A DNA stretch of 6,497 nucleotides, taken from NCBI GenBank assembly GCA_937910385.1, contig CALEPT010000178.1, forward strand, positions 1-6,497, written 5' to 3'. Below, in pieces: positions 1 to 6,329 of this stretch. The notes beneath the pieces are model-generated. The model was not told where the DNA came from and made no database searches. It was given only the letters and a program-made list of their open reading frames with translations. The stretch is from an uncultured Ruminococcus sp. GTDB taxonomy: Bacteria; Bacillota; Clostridia; Oscillospirales; Ruminococcaceae. How positions within the stretch are numbered: position 1 is the first letter of the stretch; every line of letters starts with the position of its first letter. Both the position numbers and the translations under genes were made by a program.

Positions 1-1035
1 TGTGCTGGGGAGCCTCTGTTCGAGGTGAGCGACTTTGAGCTGAGAGCAGACCGTGTGAGCTATACGGTCTTAACGGCAGAGTATTTCCGCAGGCTTTTTC
101 CCGATGATGAGCTTTTCCTGCTTGTAGGGAGCGATATGCTTCTCTCGTTCGATACGTGGTACCGCTTTGAGGAGATACTGTCAATGGTGACACTCTGCGT
201 CGTATCGAGGAAGGAGGGCGACTCCGCCGAGCTTGAGAAAAAGGCACAGAAACTGCGAAAATTCGGCAGTATTTACATTTCCGAATCCCCCCCGACGGAG
301 ATCTCTTCAACGGAAATAAGAAAAAATATTGCAAAAAATAAGGATTTTACTTGCTATCTTGACAAAAATGTAGTACAATATATTAGATCAAAAGGATTAT
401 ATTCGCTGAGAGGTGAAACAAAATTGCTGTACGATCCTGAGACAAAAAAGAAATATCTGAAAGATCACCTTTCCGCCAAGCGCTATGCTCATTCGCTGAA
501 TGTTGCGGCGGAATGCAAAAAACTTGCAAGAAAATACGGTGAGGACCCCGATAAGGCATATTTCGCGGGGCTTCTTCACGATATCTGCAAGGAGCTCCCC
601 GATGAGGAGCAGAAGACGCTCGCGCAGAATGACATATTTACGATCTGCCGCGAGGAGCTTGAGACCCGTTCGCTTTGGCACGCTGTTGCAGGAGCATACT
701 TCATCAAGGCGAATTTCGGCGTTGAGGACATTGATATCCTCAATGCAGTTCGATTCCATACTGTCGGCAGGGCAGGCATGAGCCGCCTTGAGGAGATAGT
801 CTACATGGGCGATCTTATCTCGGCTGACAGAGATTACAAGGACGTTGACAAAATGCGCAAGCTCGCTTATGCCGACCTGAATGCGGCAATGCTCGAGGCA
901 TTTGCGTTTTCAATAAAATCGGTTGTGAAAAAGGGCGGACTTATACCAGCCTGCACAGCCGAGGGCTATAATTTTTATCTGAGATTACAGAGAGAAGAGA
1001 AAAGCAGCATAAACATGAAAAGAGGACAGAAATGA
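1..1035 (+). CDS. nadD: NadD-YqeK fusion: nicotinate-nucleotide adenylyltransferase plus HD-domain Ap4A hydrolase (5' end missing)
   Basis: The reading frame is open from base 1, and its first residues (FEVSDFELRADRVSYTV) already match the middle of NadD. The GTG at 25 is therefore not the start; the true start and the nucleotide-binding GxFDPxHxGH motif lie upstream. NadD features seen are GSDML (127-141), the ISSTEIR motif (301-321) and the usual C-terminal YIRSKGLY ending (379-402). NadD makes deamido-NAD from nicotinate mononucleotide and ATP in the cytoplasm. From about 420 the chain continues without a stop into a YqeK-type HD phosphohydrolase. Its probable metal ligands are H (490-492), HD in GLLHDICKEL (577-582), H (679-681), H in RFHT (757-759) and D in YMGDL (811-813). 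YqeK proteins split Ap4A symmetrically into two ADP. In many Firmicutes the two are separate adjacent genes; here they are one. The stop overlaps the next start (ATGA), which suggests translational coupling. Confidence 0.93.
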   Translation, partial: CAGEPLFEVSDFELRADRVSYTVLTAEYFRRLFPDDELFLLVGSDMLLSFDTWYRFEEILSMVTLCVVSRKEGDSAELEKKAQKLRKFGSIYISESPPTEISSTEIRKNIAKNKDFTCYLDKNVVQYIRSKGLYSLRGETKLLYDPETKKKYLKDHLSAKRYAHSLNVAAECKKLARKYGEDPDKAYFAGLLHDICKELPDEEQKTLAQNDIFTICREELETRSLWHAVAGAYFIKANFGVEDIDILNAVRFHTVGRAGMSRLEEIVYMGDLISADRDYKDVDKMRKLAYADLNAAMLEAFAFSIKSVVKKGGLIPACTAEGYNFYLRLQREEKSSINMKRGQK

Positions 1036-2654
1036 ATCAGAAGGATATGAATGAGGAGATAAACGAAGCGGAAAGCGCAGCTGCTCCAAAGCCGAAGCCG
1101 CTCCGTAAGCTCGTGAGAGTAGACAGCCGCAGACCGGCTTCTGCGGGAGAATATCTGCCTAAGCACGAGGCTGAACCTGTGGAGGAGTACCACGGCAAGC
1201 ACGAGGCTGAACCTGTGGAGGAGTACCACGGCAAGCACGAGGCTGAGCCTGTGGAGGAGTACCACGGCAAGCACGAGGCTGAGCCTGTTCAGGAGTACCG
1301 CGGCAAGCACGAGGCTGAGCCTGTTCAGGAGTACCGCGGCAAGTACGAGGCGGAGCCCATACAGGAATATCACGGCAAATATGAGGCGGACGCAAAAGAG
1401 AGCATCTCAGGGGACGTTCGCAGTAATGATGCGGACGGCGACCTGTACTATGAGGACGAGGAACTCACCGAGGATACCGGCGGGAAGCGCTCGTGGAAGG
1501 ATGGGCTCATCAAGGCGGCTTCTATCATCGTGAGCATTATGCTGATCTTCACGCTGATACTTAATATGCCTATACTCTGGTATAAAAAGTCGGGTCAGCC
1601 CGATGAAAGAGTTTCGATAATCACCTATCTGAAGCGCTGGCAGCCTCTTGTGGGACAGGAGGGCGATCTTGCCGATCCTGACCAGGACTTTAATGTGAAT
1701 ACTCAGCTGATCGACAACGGCTTTACGGACGGACTCGATCTCCCTCAGCTCGTAGAGGGACAGTATACGATTCTTTTCCTCGGCTTTGACGAGGACGAAT
1801 ACCTTACTGACGTCGTATGGGTATGTCAGTTCGATATCGCCGCAGCTAAGCTGAATATACTCCAGATACCGAGAGATACGGCGCTTCCTGACTACACGAG
1901 CAATCCTTCGTGTAAATTCAACAGTATCTATACATGGGGCGATCAGAGCGTCACTCCGATACAGCGCGTCGTAAACGCAGTTCAGGAAAATTTTGGCATA
2001 CCGATAGACGCTTACATCACTACGGCGTGCTTCGATATCGTTGATATGGTAGACCTCGTGGGAGGCATACCAATGACTATAGATAATGAGATAGTCTATG
2101 AGGCGGATAAGATAATCCCTGCCGGAGATGTTGTTCTTACGGGAGAACAGGCTGAATGGTTCGTTCGTTTCCGTCACGACTGGCTTCAGGGAGATATAGG
2201 ACGAGTTCAGAATCAGCGCCGCTTTATGGCTGCTGCTATGCAGAAGCTTTTGAGCATCGTTCAGGACGAGGGCAGACTCAAGCTCTACAGCTACCTCAAG
2301 ACGATATATCAGAATGAGTGGATAGCTACTAATATGAGCGTTGACGATCTCAGCAAGGTGGCGGATTTCGCTTCTACGCTTTCAATGGATAACGTCGTGG
2401 TAAATATGGTTCCCGGAGAGGCAGCGGACTACGTTGCTGCCGACGGAAATAAATACAGCTTCTATTCCGTACACAAGCAGGCTACGATAGATATGCTGAA
2501 TGAATATTTCCGCCCTTATCAGAATGTGATGACCTCAAGCGATACCGCTCTTGTTGAATACGTTACCAATTATCAGTATACGGGATTTGACGATACATCG
2601 GCAACACTTGAGGATATGGAGGAGGCTACCGAGCCTCCGCGAGTTAATAATTAG
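1032..2654 (+). CDS. LCP (LytR-CpsA-Psr) family cell-wall glycopolymer ligase with repeat-bearing cytoplasmic tail
   Basis: 540 residues. The ATG overlaps the preceding stop, with AGAGGA at 1021-1026 as ribosome binding site. Layout: a charged N-terminal region (1-160) containing six 12-residue repeats (44-115) and an acidic stretch; one membrane helix (about 162-182, flanked by KK at its outer end); a linker; the LCP domain (about 245-405); and a C-terminal extension. LCP marks are LGFD (D253), D260 after a beta strand, QIPRDT (R281, D282), the VDLVGGIP segment, VRFRHD (R379, R381) and GDIGRVQNQRRF (R391, Q395). LCP enzymes sit in the membrane with the catalytic domain outside and transfer lipid-linked glycopolymers such as teichoic acid or capsule to peptidoglycan. 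Oddities are the repeats, the long inside tail and a leucine (258) where the family's RSD arginine normally lies. The substrate cannot be told from sequence. Family assignment is firm; the exact role is inferred. Confidence 0.9.
   Translation: MNQKDMNEEINEAESAAAPKPKPLRKLVRVDSRRPASAGEYLPKHEAEPVEEYHGKHEAEPVEEYHGKHEAEPVEEYHGKHEAEPVQEYRGKHEAEPVQEYRGKYEAEPIQEYHGKYEADAKESISGDVRSNDADGDLYYEDEELTEDTGGKRSWKDGLIKAASIIVSIMLIFTLILNMPILWYKKSGQPDERVSIITYLKRWQPLVGQEGDLADPDQDFNVNTQLIDNGFTDGLDLPQLVEGQYTILFLGFDEDEYLTDVVWVCQFDIAAAKLNILQIPRDTALPDYTSNPSCKFNSIYTWGDQSVTPIQRVVNAVQENFGIPIDAYITTACFDIVDMVDLVGGIPMTIDNEIVYEADKIIPAGDVVLTGEQAEWFVRFRHDWLQGDIGRVQNQRRFMAAAMQKLLSIVQDEGRLKLYSYLKTIYQNEWIATNMSVDDLSKVADFASTLSMDNVVVNMVPGEAADYVAADGNKYSFYSVHKQATIDMLNEYFRPYQNVMTSSDTALVEYVTNYQYTGFDDTSATLEDMEEATEPPRVNN
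1161..1388 (+). repeat. 36-bp in-frame tandem repeat, six full copies and a partial seventh, in the LCP gene
   Basis: Full copies start at 1161, 1197, 1233, 1269, 1305 and 1341; a partial copy (KYEA) covers 1377-1388. Each unit codes for 12 residues, K(H/Y)EAEP(V/I)(E/Q)EY(H/R)G. Copies 1 and 2 are identical and copy 3 differs from them by one silent base. Copies 4 and 5 are identical to each other and change EEYHG to QEYRG. Copy 6 and the partial copy are more diverged (KYEAEPIQEYHG). Identical neighbours beside diverged edge copies indicate recent unit duplication, so copy number may vary between strains. The length is a multiple of three, so gain or loss would not shift the frame. The repeats lie before the membrane helix and so should be cytoplasmic. 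Confidence 0.97.
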
Positions 2655-2665
2655 AGGTGAGATAA

Positions 2666-3043
2666 ATGTCAGAACAGGAAAAATTAGAACTGATAGTAAA
2701 AACTCTTGACGGCAAAAGAGGCGAGGATATACAGGCTATAAAAATTGCCGACCTCACGATCCTTGCCGACTACTTTGTCATAGTAAACGGCAGCAGCAAT
2801 ACTCACGTAAAGACCCTTGCGGACGAGGTGGAGTTTCAGCTTTCGCAGAAGGGCATAGAACCTCAGAGACGCGAGGCCGATACCGGAAATACGTGGATAG
2901 TTCTTGACTATGCCGATATAATAGTCCATGTGTTTTATAAGGAGACAAGAGGCTTTTATAAGCTTGAGGGTCTGTGGGCTGACGGAGAACAGGTCGATAT
3001 CTCAAGCCTGCTTGTAAAGGAGAATACAGATGAAAACAAATAA
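2666..3043 (+). CDS. rsfS: Ribosome silencing factor RsfS (Iojap/YbeB family)
   Basis: 125 residues, a normal length for the family. The ATG at 2666 follows AGAGGTGA (2652-2659), which overlaps the LCP stop codon; the gap between the genes is 11 bp. Family motifs are ADYFVIVNGSS (34-44), THVKTLADEV (46-55), W77, VLDYADIIVHVF (79-90) and FYKLEGLWAD (97-106). RsfS binds ribosomal protein uL14 on the 50S subunit and blocks joining with 30S, lowering translation when nutrients run short. The position next to nadD-yqeK and the LCP gene, and upstream of leuS, is a common arrangement in Clostridia and supports the call. The last 14 bases overlap the next gene. Confidence 0.95.
   Translation: MSEQEKLELIVKTLDGKRGEDIQAIKIADLTILADYFVIVNGSSNTHVKTLADEVEFQLSQKGIEPQRREADTGNTWIVLDYADIIVHVFYKETRGFYKLEGLWADGEQVDISSLLVKENTDENK
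3016..3022 (+). promoter_or_regulatory. Ribosome binding site inside rsfS that sets the start of the next gene
   Basis: AAAGGAG lies 7 bases before the ATG at 3030, within the end of rsfS. It picks this ATG as the start of the overlapping gene and suggests that translation of that gene is coupled to rsfS. Confidence 0.8.
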
Positions 3044-3392
3044 TGATCAGGGCAGGCTCTTCACTCTCGGTATTACCGTATATCTCATAATAAAGGTCAT
3101 ACTCAACGGTATTATCGGCGGATATTTTGATATCGGCGGAATAATTGTTGCACTTATTTTCGGAGCAGCTATGTTTACCGGACTCAAATACGTAAATTAT
3201 GCTGTTGCAGTGTATCTTGTGCTGATAGCGGTTATACACCTGCCGACCAATATTGCGCATATAAGCAGCAACTGGGTGTATCTGCTTGAGGGTATCATAG
3301 ATATAGGCTGTGCGGCGGCACTTTGCTTCTTCCTGCCGATAAAGGAGCACTTCACAAACGGCTGGAACGACGTTTTCGGCAAGCGTTCGTGA
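3030..3392 (+). CDS. Small four-helix membrane protein, function unknown
   Basis: 120 residues, not recognised as any named family. The sequence shows four hydrophobic segments, about 11-30, 35-52, 55-73 and 83-103. They are joined by very short loops, with a short polar N-terminus and a C-terminal tail (KEHFTNGWNDVFGKRS) containing several charged residues. No catalytic motif, signal peptide or cysteine pair is visible. It starts inside rsfS with a strong ribosome binding site (AAAGGAG, 3016-3022), so it is a real gene in the same unit. leuS follows 37 bp later. Base composition and codon use look like those of the neighbours, so nothing points to recent transfer. Its place between a ribosome hibernation factor and an aminoacyl-tRNA synthetase does not by itself indicate a function; it may simply share the transcript. 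Confidence 0.82.
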   Translation: MKTNNDQGRLFTLGITVYLIIKVILNGIIGGYFDIGGIIVALIFGAAMFTGLKYVNYAVAVYLVLIAVIHLPTNIAHISSNWVYLLEGIIDIGCAAALCFFLPIKEHFTNGWNDVFGKRS

Positions 3393-3429
3393 CAAGAGAT
3401 AACAATTAATTTAAGAAGGAATGATATAA

Positions 3430-5835
3430 ATGAGCAGATATGATTTCAAATCTGTAGAGCCGAAATGGCAGAAATACTGGGACGAGCATGAGAGCTTCAA
3501 AGCCTCGGACGACCACAGCAAGAAGAAGTTCTATGCGCTGGTGGAGTTCCCGTATCCCTCCGGGCACGGAATGCACGTAGGTCACATAAAAGCTTACTCG
3601 GGACTGGAGGTAGTTTCCCGCAAGAGAAGGATGGAGGGCTACAATGTCCTCTTCCCGATAGGCTTCGACGCTTACGGACTCCCCACCGAGAATACCGCTA
3701 TCAAGGAGAATATCCACCCGCGTATCGTCACCGACCGCAACATCGAAAAGTTCACGGGTCAGCTCAAAACAGTCGGTTTCTCGTTCGATTGGTCCAGAGT
3801 AGTTGATACCACCGAGGAGGGCTACTATAAGTGGACTCAGTGGATATTCCTCAAGATGTTCGAGAACGGGCTCGTTTTCCGCGACAAGACCGCTGTAAAC
3901 TACTGCCCGAGCTGTAAGGTCGTGCTCTCGAACGAGGACTCTCAGGGCGGCAAGTGCGATGTCTGCCACAGCGATATCATTCAGAAGACCAAGGAGGTAT
4001 GGTACCTCCGCATTACCGAGTACGCCGATAAGCTCCTCGAGGGACTTGAAACGGTTGATTACCTGCCTAACGTAAAGCTCCAGCAGCAGAACTGGATAGG
4101 CAAGTCCACGGGCGCTTTTGTTAACTTTAAGATCAAGGAACAGGACGAGCAGCTGCGTATATATACTACACGTCCCGATACGCTCTACGGAGTAACCTTC
4201 ATGGTAATAGCTCCCGAGCACCCGATGATACAGAAATACCGCGATTCAATCGCAAATATACAGGCTCTTGACGACTACAAGGCAGAGTGTGCAAAGAAGA
4301 GCGAGTTCGAGAGAACTCAGCTCGTCAAGGACAAGACGGGCGTGAAGATAGAGGGGCTTACCGCTATAAATCCCATAAACGGCAAGGAGATACCGATATA
4401 CATCTCCGACTACGTAATGATGGGCTACGGTACGGGCGCTATCATGGCTGTTCCCGCGCATGACAGCCGCGACTATGAGTTCGCAAAGAAGTTCGGAATC
4501 GACATAATCGAGGTCATCAAGGGCGGAGATATTTCCAAAGAAGCCTACACAGGCGACGGCGAAATGGTAAATTCCGGCGAGCTCAACGGCATAACCAACA
4601 AGAAGGACGCTATCGCAAAGGTTCTCGAATCGCTCGAAGTACAGGGAATAGGCGAAAAGGGCGTTCAGTACAAGATGAAGGACTGGGCTTTCAACCGCCA
4701 GCGCTACTGGGGCGAGCCTATCCCGATAGTTCACTGCGACAGCTGCGGAATGGTAGCGGTCCCGTATGAGGAGCTTCCGCTGAGACTGCCCGAGGTAGAG
4801 AACTTCGAGCCCGGTACGGACGGCGAGAGCCCCCTTGCAAAGATAGAAAGCTTCGTGAAGTGCAAGTGCCCCAAGTGCGGTAAGGACGCTCGCCGCGAGA
4901 CTGATACAATGCCCCAGTGGGCAGGCTCGTCGTGGTACTTCCTGCGCTACTGCGATCCCAACAACGACAGCGAATTTGCTTCTCAGGAGGCACTGAAATA
5001 CTGGATGCCCGTTGACTGGTACAACGGCGGCATGGAGCACGTTACCCGTCATATGATCTATAGCCGCTTCTGGCATAAGTTCCTCTATGACCTCGGTCTC
5101 GTTCCCACGGCAGAGCCGTATGCAAAAAGAACGGCTCAGGGACTTATCCTCGGACCCGACGGCGAGAAGATGTCCAAGTCGCGCGGAAATGTTATCGACC
5201 CCAACGATGTTGTTGATGAGTACGGCGCCGATGTTCTGAGGCTGTATGTCCTCTTTATGGGCGACTACGAGAAGGCTGCTCCGTGGAGCGAATCCAGCAT
5301 TAAAGGCTGCAAGAGATTTGTCGATCGCGTATGGGGACTTCAGGATATACTCACCGACGGCGGCGAGTACAGCGAGGCGCTGCGCTCAAACTTCCACAAG
5401 ACGATAAAGAAGGTCACTGAGGACATCGAGGCGATGAAATTCAACACGGCAATCGCGGCGCTCATGACCCTTATCAACGACATATATGGCGCGGGCTCCA
5501 TTAACAAGGCGGAGCTTGGCGCGTTCTGCACGCTGCTCTACCCGTTCGCACCGCATATCTCTGAGGAGATGTACAGCAATGCGTTCGGTATGGTACTCAG
5601 CGAGGGCGAGTGGGTGACATATGATCCTGCGCTCTGCGTAGACGACACTATCGAGATCGTCGTTCAGGTCAACGGAAAGCTCCGTGCTAAGCTGAATATT
5701 GCAGTTGACGCGGATAAGGATTCCGTCATCGCAATGGCAATGGCTGACGAAAAGGTAAAGGAGTCCACTGACGGCAAGAACATCATCAAGCAGATATATG
5801 TACCAAATAAACTTGTTAATATTGTTGCAAAATAA
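3430..5835 (+). CDS. leuS: Leucyl-tRNA synthetase
   Basis: 801 residues, close to the usual length of Gram-positive LeuRS. The ATG at 3430 follows AGAAGGA (3414-3420). This class I enzyme charges tRNA-Leu with leucine in the cytoplasm. Its ATP-site signatures are HVGH (49-52) and KMSKS (580-584). Cysteine pairs that look zinc-binding are C159/C162 with C176/C179, and C436/C439 with C480/C483. The CP1 editing domain, which removes wrongly attached amino acids, shows TTRPDT (246-251) and GTGAIMAVPAHDSRD (334-348); the threonine and aspartate residues expected for editing are present, so proofreading should be intact. The C-terminal VQVNGK (745-750) is also typical. There is no T-box leader or separate promoter in the 37 bp upstream, so expression probably depends on the upstream operon. 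No intrinsic terminator is visible after the stop. Confidence 0.98.
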   Translation: MSRYDFKSVEPKWQKYWDEHESFKASDDHSKKKFYALVEFPYPSGHGMHVGHIKAYSGLEVVSRKRRMEGYNVLFPIGFDAYGLPTENTAIKENIHPRIVTDRNIEKFTGQLKTVGFSFDWSRVVDTTEEGYYKWTQWIFLKMFENGLVFRDKTAVNYCPSCKVVLSNEDSQGGKCDVCHSDIIQKTKEVWYLRITEYADKLLEGLETVDYLPNVKLQQQNWIGKSTGAFVNFKIKEQDEQLRIYTTRPDTLYGVTFMVIAPEHPMIQKYRDSIANIQALDDYKAECAKKSEFERTQLVKDKTGVKIEGLTAINPINGKEIPIYISDYVMMGYGTGAIMAVPAHDSRDYEFAKKFGIDIIEVIKGGDISKEAYTGDGEMVNSGELNGITNKKDAIAKVLESLEVQGIGEKGVQYKMKDWAFNRQRYWGEPIPIVHCDSCGMVAVPYEELPLRLPEVENFEPGTDGESPLAKIESFVKCKCPKCGKDARRETDTMPQWAGSSWYFLRYCDPNNDSEFASQEALKYWMPVDWYNGGMEHVTRHMIYSRFWHKFLYDLGLVPTAEPYAKRTAQGLILGPDGEKMSKSRGNVIDPNDVVDEYGADVLRLYVLFMGDYEKAAPWSESSIKGCKRFVDRVWGLQDILTDGGEYSEALRSNFHKTIKKVTEDIEAMKFNTAIAALMTLINDIYGAGSINKAELGAFCTLLYPFAPHISEEMYSNAFGMVLSEGEWVTYDPALCVDDTIEIVVQVNGKLRAKLNIAVDADKDSVIAMAMADEKVKESTDGKNIIKQIYVPNKLVNIVAK

Positions 5836-5843
5836 CGAAATTT

Positions 5844-5866
5844 TCAAGAAGCGAAAAAACGCTTGA
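5844..5866 (+). other. Small inverted repeat between leuS and the rpsU promoter
   Basis: AAGCG (5849-5853) and CGCTT (5860-5864) are perfectly complementary around an A6 loop. A second, alternative pairing joins TCAAG (5844-5848) with CTTGA (5862-5866). No T-tract follows, so this is not a normal intrinsic terminator, and the right arm runs into the TTGACA box at 5863. It may be a weak terminator, an operator or chance. Confidence 0.35.
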
Positions 5867-5891
5867 CAACATTAATAAAATGTGATAAAAT
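5863..5891 (+). promoter_or_regulatory. Sigma-A promoter of rpsU
   Basis: A perfect -35 box TTGACA (5863-5868), a 17-bp spacer and a -10 box TAAAAT (5886-5891), with the extended element TGA just before it (5883-5885). Transcription should begin near 5898. This is close to consensus at every element, as expected for a highly expressed ribosomal protein gene. Confidence 0.88.
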
Positions 5892-5897
5892 ACTATT

Positions 5898-6032
5898 ATA
5901 TTCAATTTTGTATATCTGCTGTTTGTTTGAGGGTATATGCTGACTGACGCTTATTCATATAAGCGATTAGTATAGATGCTCGGGAGTCCGCGCGGCTCCG
6001 TGCAACCTCTGATATAAGGGAGGGAAAGTTAA
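5898..6032 (+). promoter_or_regulatory. Structured 5' leader of rpsU with possible Shine-Dalgarno-covering hairpin
   Basis: About 135 nt lie between the inferred transcription start and the rpsU start codon, long for a 57-residue protein. Three hairpins can be drawn by eye. The first is a perfect 7-bp stem, CGCTTAT (5948-5954) with ATAAGCG (5959-5965), loop TCAT. The second is GC-rich, GGAG-U-CC (5983-5989) with GGCTCC (5994-5999), loop GCGC and one bulged U. In the third, CCTCT (6006-6010) can pair with GGAGG (6019-6023), the core of the ribosome binding site. The last would hide the start site when formed, so control of translation is possible. No known riboswitch class was recognised. Confidence 0.5.
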
Positions 6033-6206
6033 GTGGCAGAAGTTCGTGTTGGCAAGAACGAGTCTTTGGATACAGCTCTGAAGAGATTCAAGAGATCATG
6101 TGCAAAGGACGGCGTTATTGCTGAGGTTCGTAAAAGAGAGCACTACGAAAAGCCTTCGGTAAAGCGTAAGAAGAAGTCTGAGGCAGCTCGTAAGCGCAAG
6201 TATTGA
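6033..6206 (+). CDS. rpsU: 30S ribosomal protein S21 (bS21)
   Basis: 57 residues, starting with GTG at 6033. An in-frame TAA directly precedes the start (6030-6032), so no longer protein is possible, and AAGGGAGG (6016-6023) is a strong, correctly spaced ribosome binding site. The sequence is typical S21 throughout: EVRVGKNESLDTALKRFKR near the N-terminus, CAKDGVIAEVRKREHYEKPS in the middle and a very basic KRKKKSEAARKRKY tail. bS21 is a small 30S protein near the mRNA exit and anti-Shine-Dalgarno region that helps translation initiation. The gene has its own promoter and terminator and so forms a single-gene unit, unlike in some Firmicutes where other genes follow directly. Confidence 0.97.
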   Translation: MAEVRVGKNESLDTALKRFKRSCAKDGVIAEVRKREHYEKPSVKRKKKSEAARKRKY

Positions 6207-6233
6207 TCCCTTGCGAATACTAAGAATGTTGAT

Positions 6234-6262
6234 AAAAGCGGGCTTTTATGAGTCCGCTTTTT
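6234..6262 (+). terminator. Intrinsic terminator of rpsU
   Basis: An 11-bp stem joins AAAAGCGGGCT (6234-6244) and AGTCCGCTTTT (6251-6261), with one G-U pair and a 6-base loop. It is followed by T-rich sequence (TTTTT at 6258-6262, then CATTTGTTTTTT). It lies 28 bp after the rpsU stop. Confidence 0.9.
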
Positions 6263-6314
6263 CATTTGTTTTTTAAAATTAACTGCATATTCGACAAATT
6301 ATCTGTTACGGATA

Positions 6315-6323
6315 TGATATAAT
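6315..6323 (+). promoter_or_regulatory. Extended -10 promoter element upstream of the 3' structured region
   Basis: TGA-TATAAT (6315-6323) is a perfect -10 box with the extended TGn element. No good -35 stands at 17 bp; the nearest candidate, TCGACA at 6291-6296, would leave a 21-bp spacer. Extended -10 promoters can work without a good -35. Transcription would start near 6330 and run rightward out of the window. Confidence 0.6.
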
Positions 6324-6329
6324 GATAAT

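Noticed and set aside
25..27. GTG at 25 as the start of the nadD-yqeK gene
   Set aside because: The codons before it are open and read as conserved NadD sequence, and the nucleotide-binding motif expected at the N-terminus is missing. The gene must begin upstream of the window.
975..1395. Three overlapping open frames on the minus strand, rich in repeated residues
   Set aside because: They are open only because the 36-bp repeat has a length divisible by three and its reverse complement happens to lack stops. They have no ribosome binding sites or family features, and the + strand frame is clearly the LCP gene.
3393..3429. A T-box or promoter controlling leuS
   Set aside because: The gap is only 37 bp and holds a ribosome binding site but no -35/-10 pair, and it is far too short for a T-box leader.
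3406..5076. Long minus-strand open frames opposite leuS (271 and 276 codons)
   Set aside because: They mirror leuS, whose plus-strand product has full family motifs. Their translations show no recognisable domain, and such shadows are common opposite conserved genes with biased codon use.
5937..5975. Short open frame MLTDAYSYKRLV in the rpsU leader, with GAGGG just upstream
   Set aside because: The GAGGG ends only 3 bases before the ATG, too close for a good ribosome binding site. The frame has no run of one regulatory codon, and nothing else supports a leader peptide.
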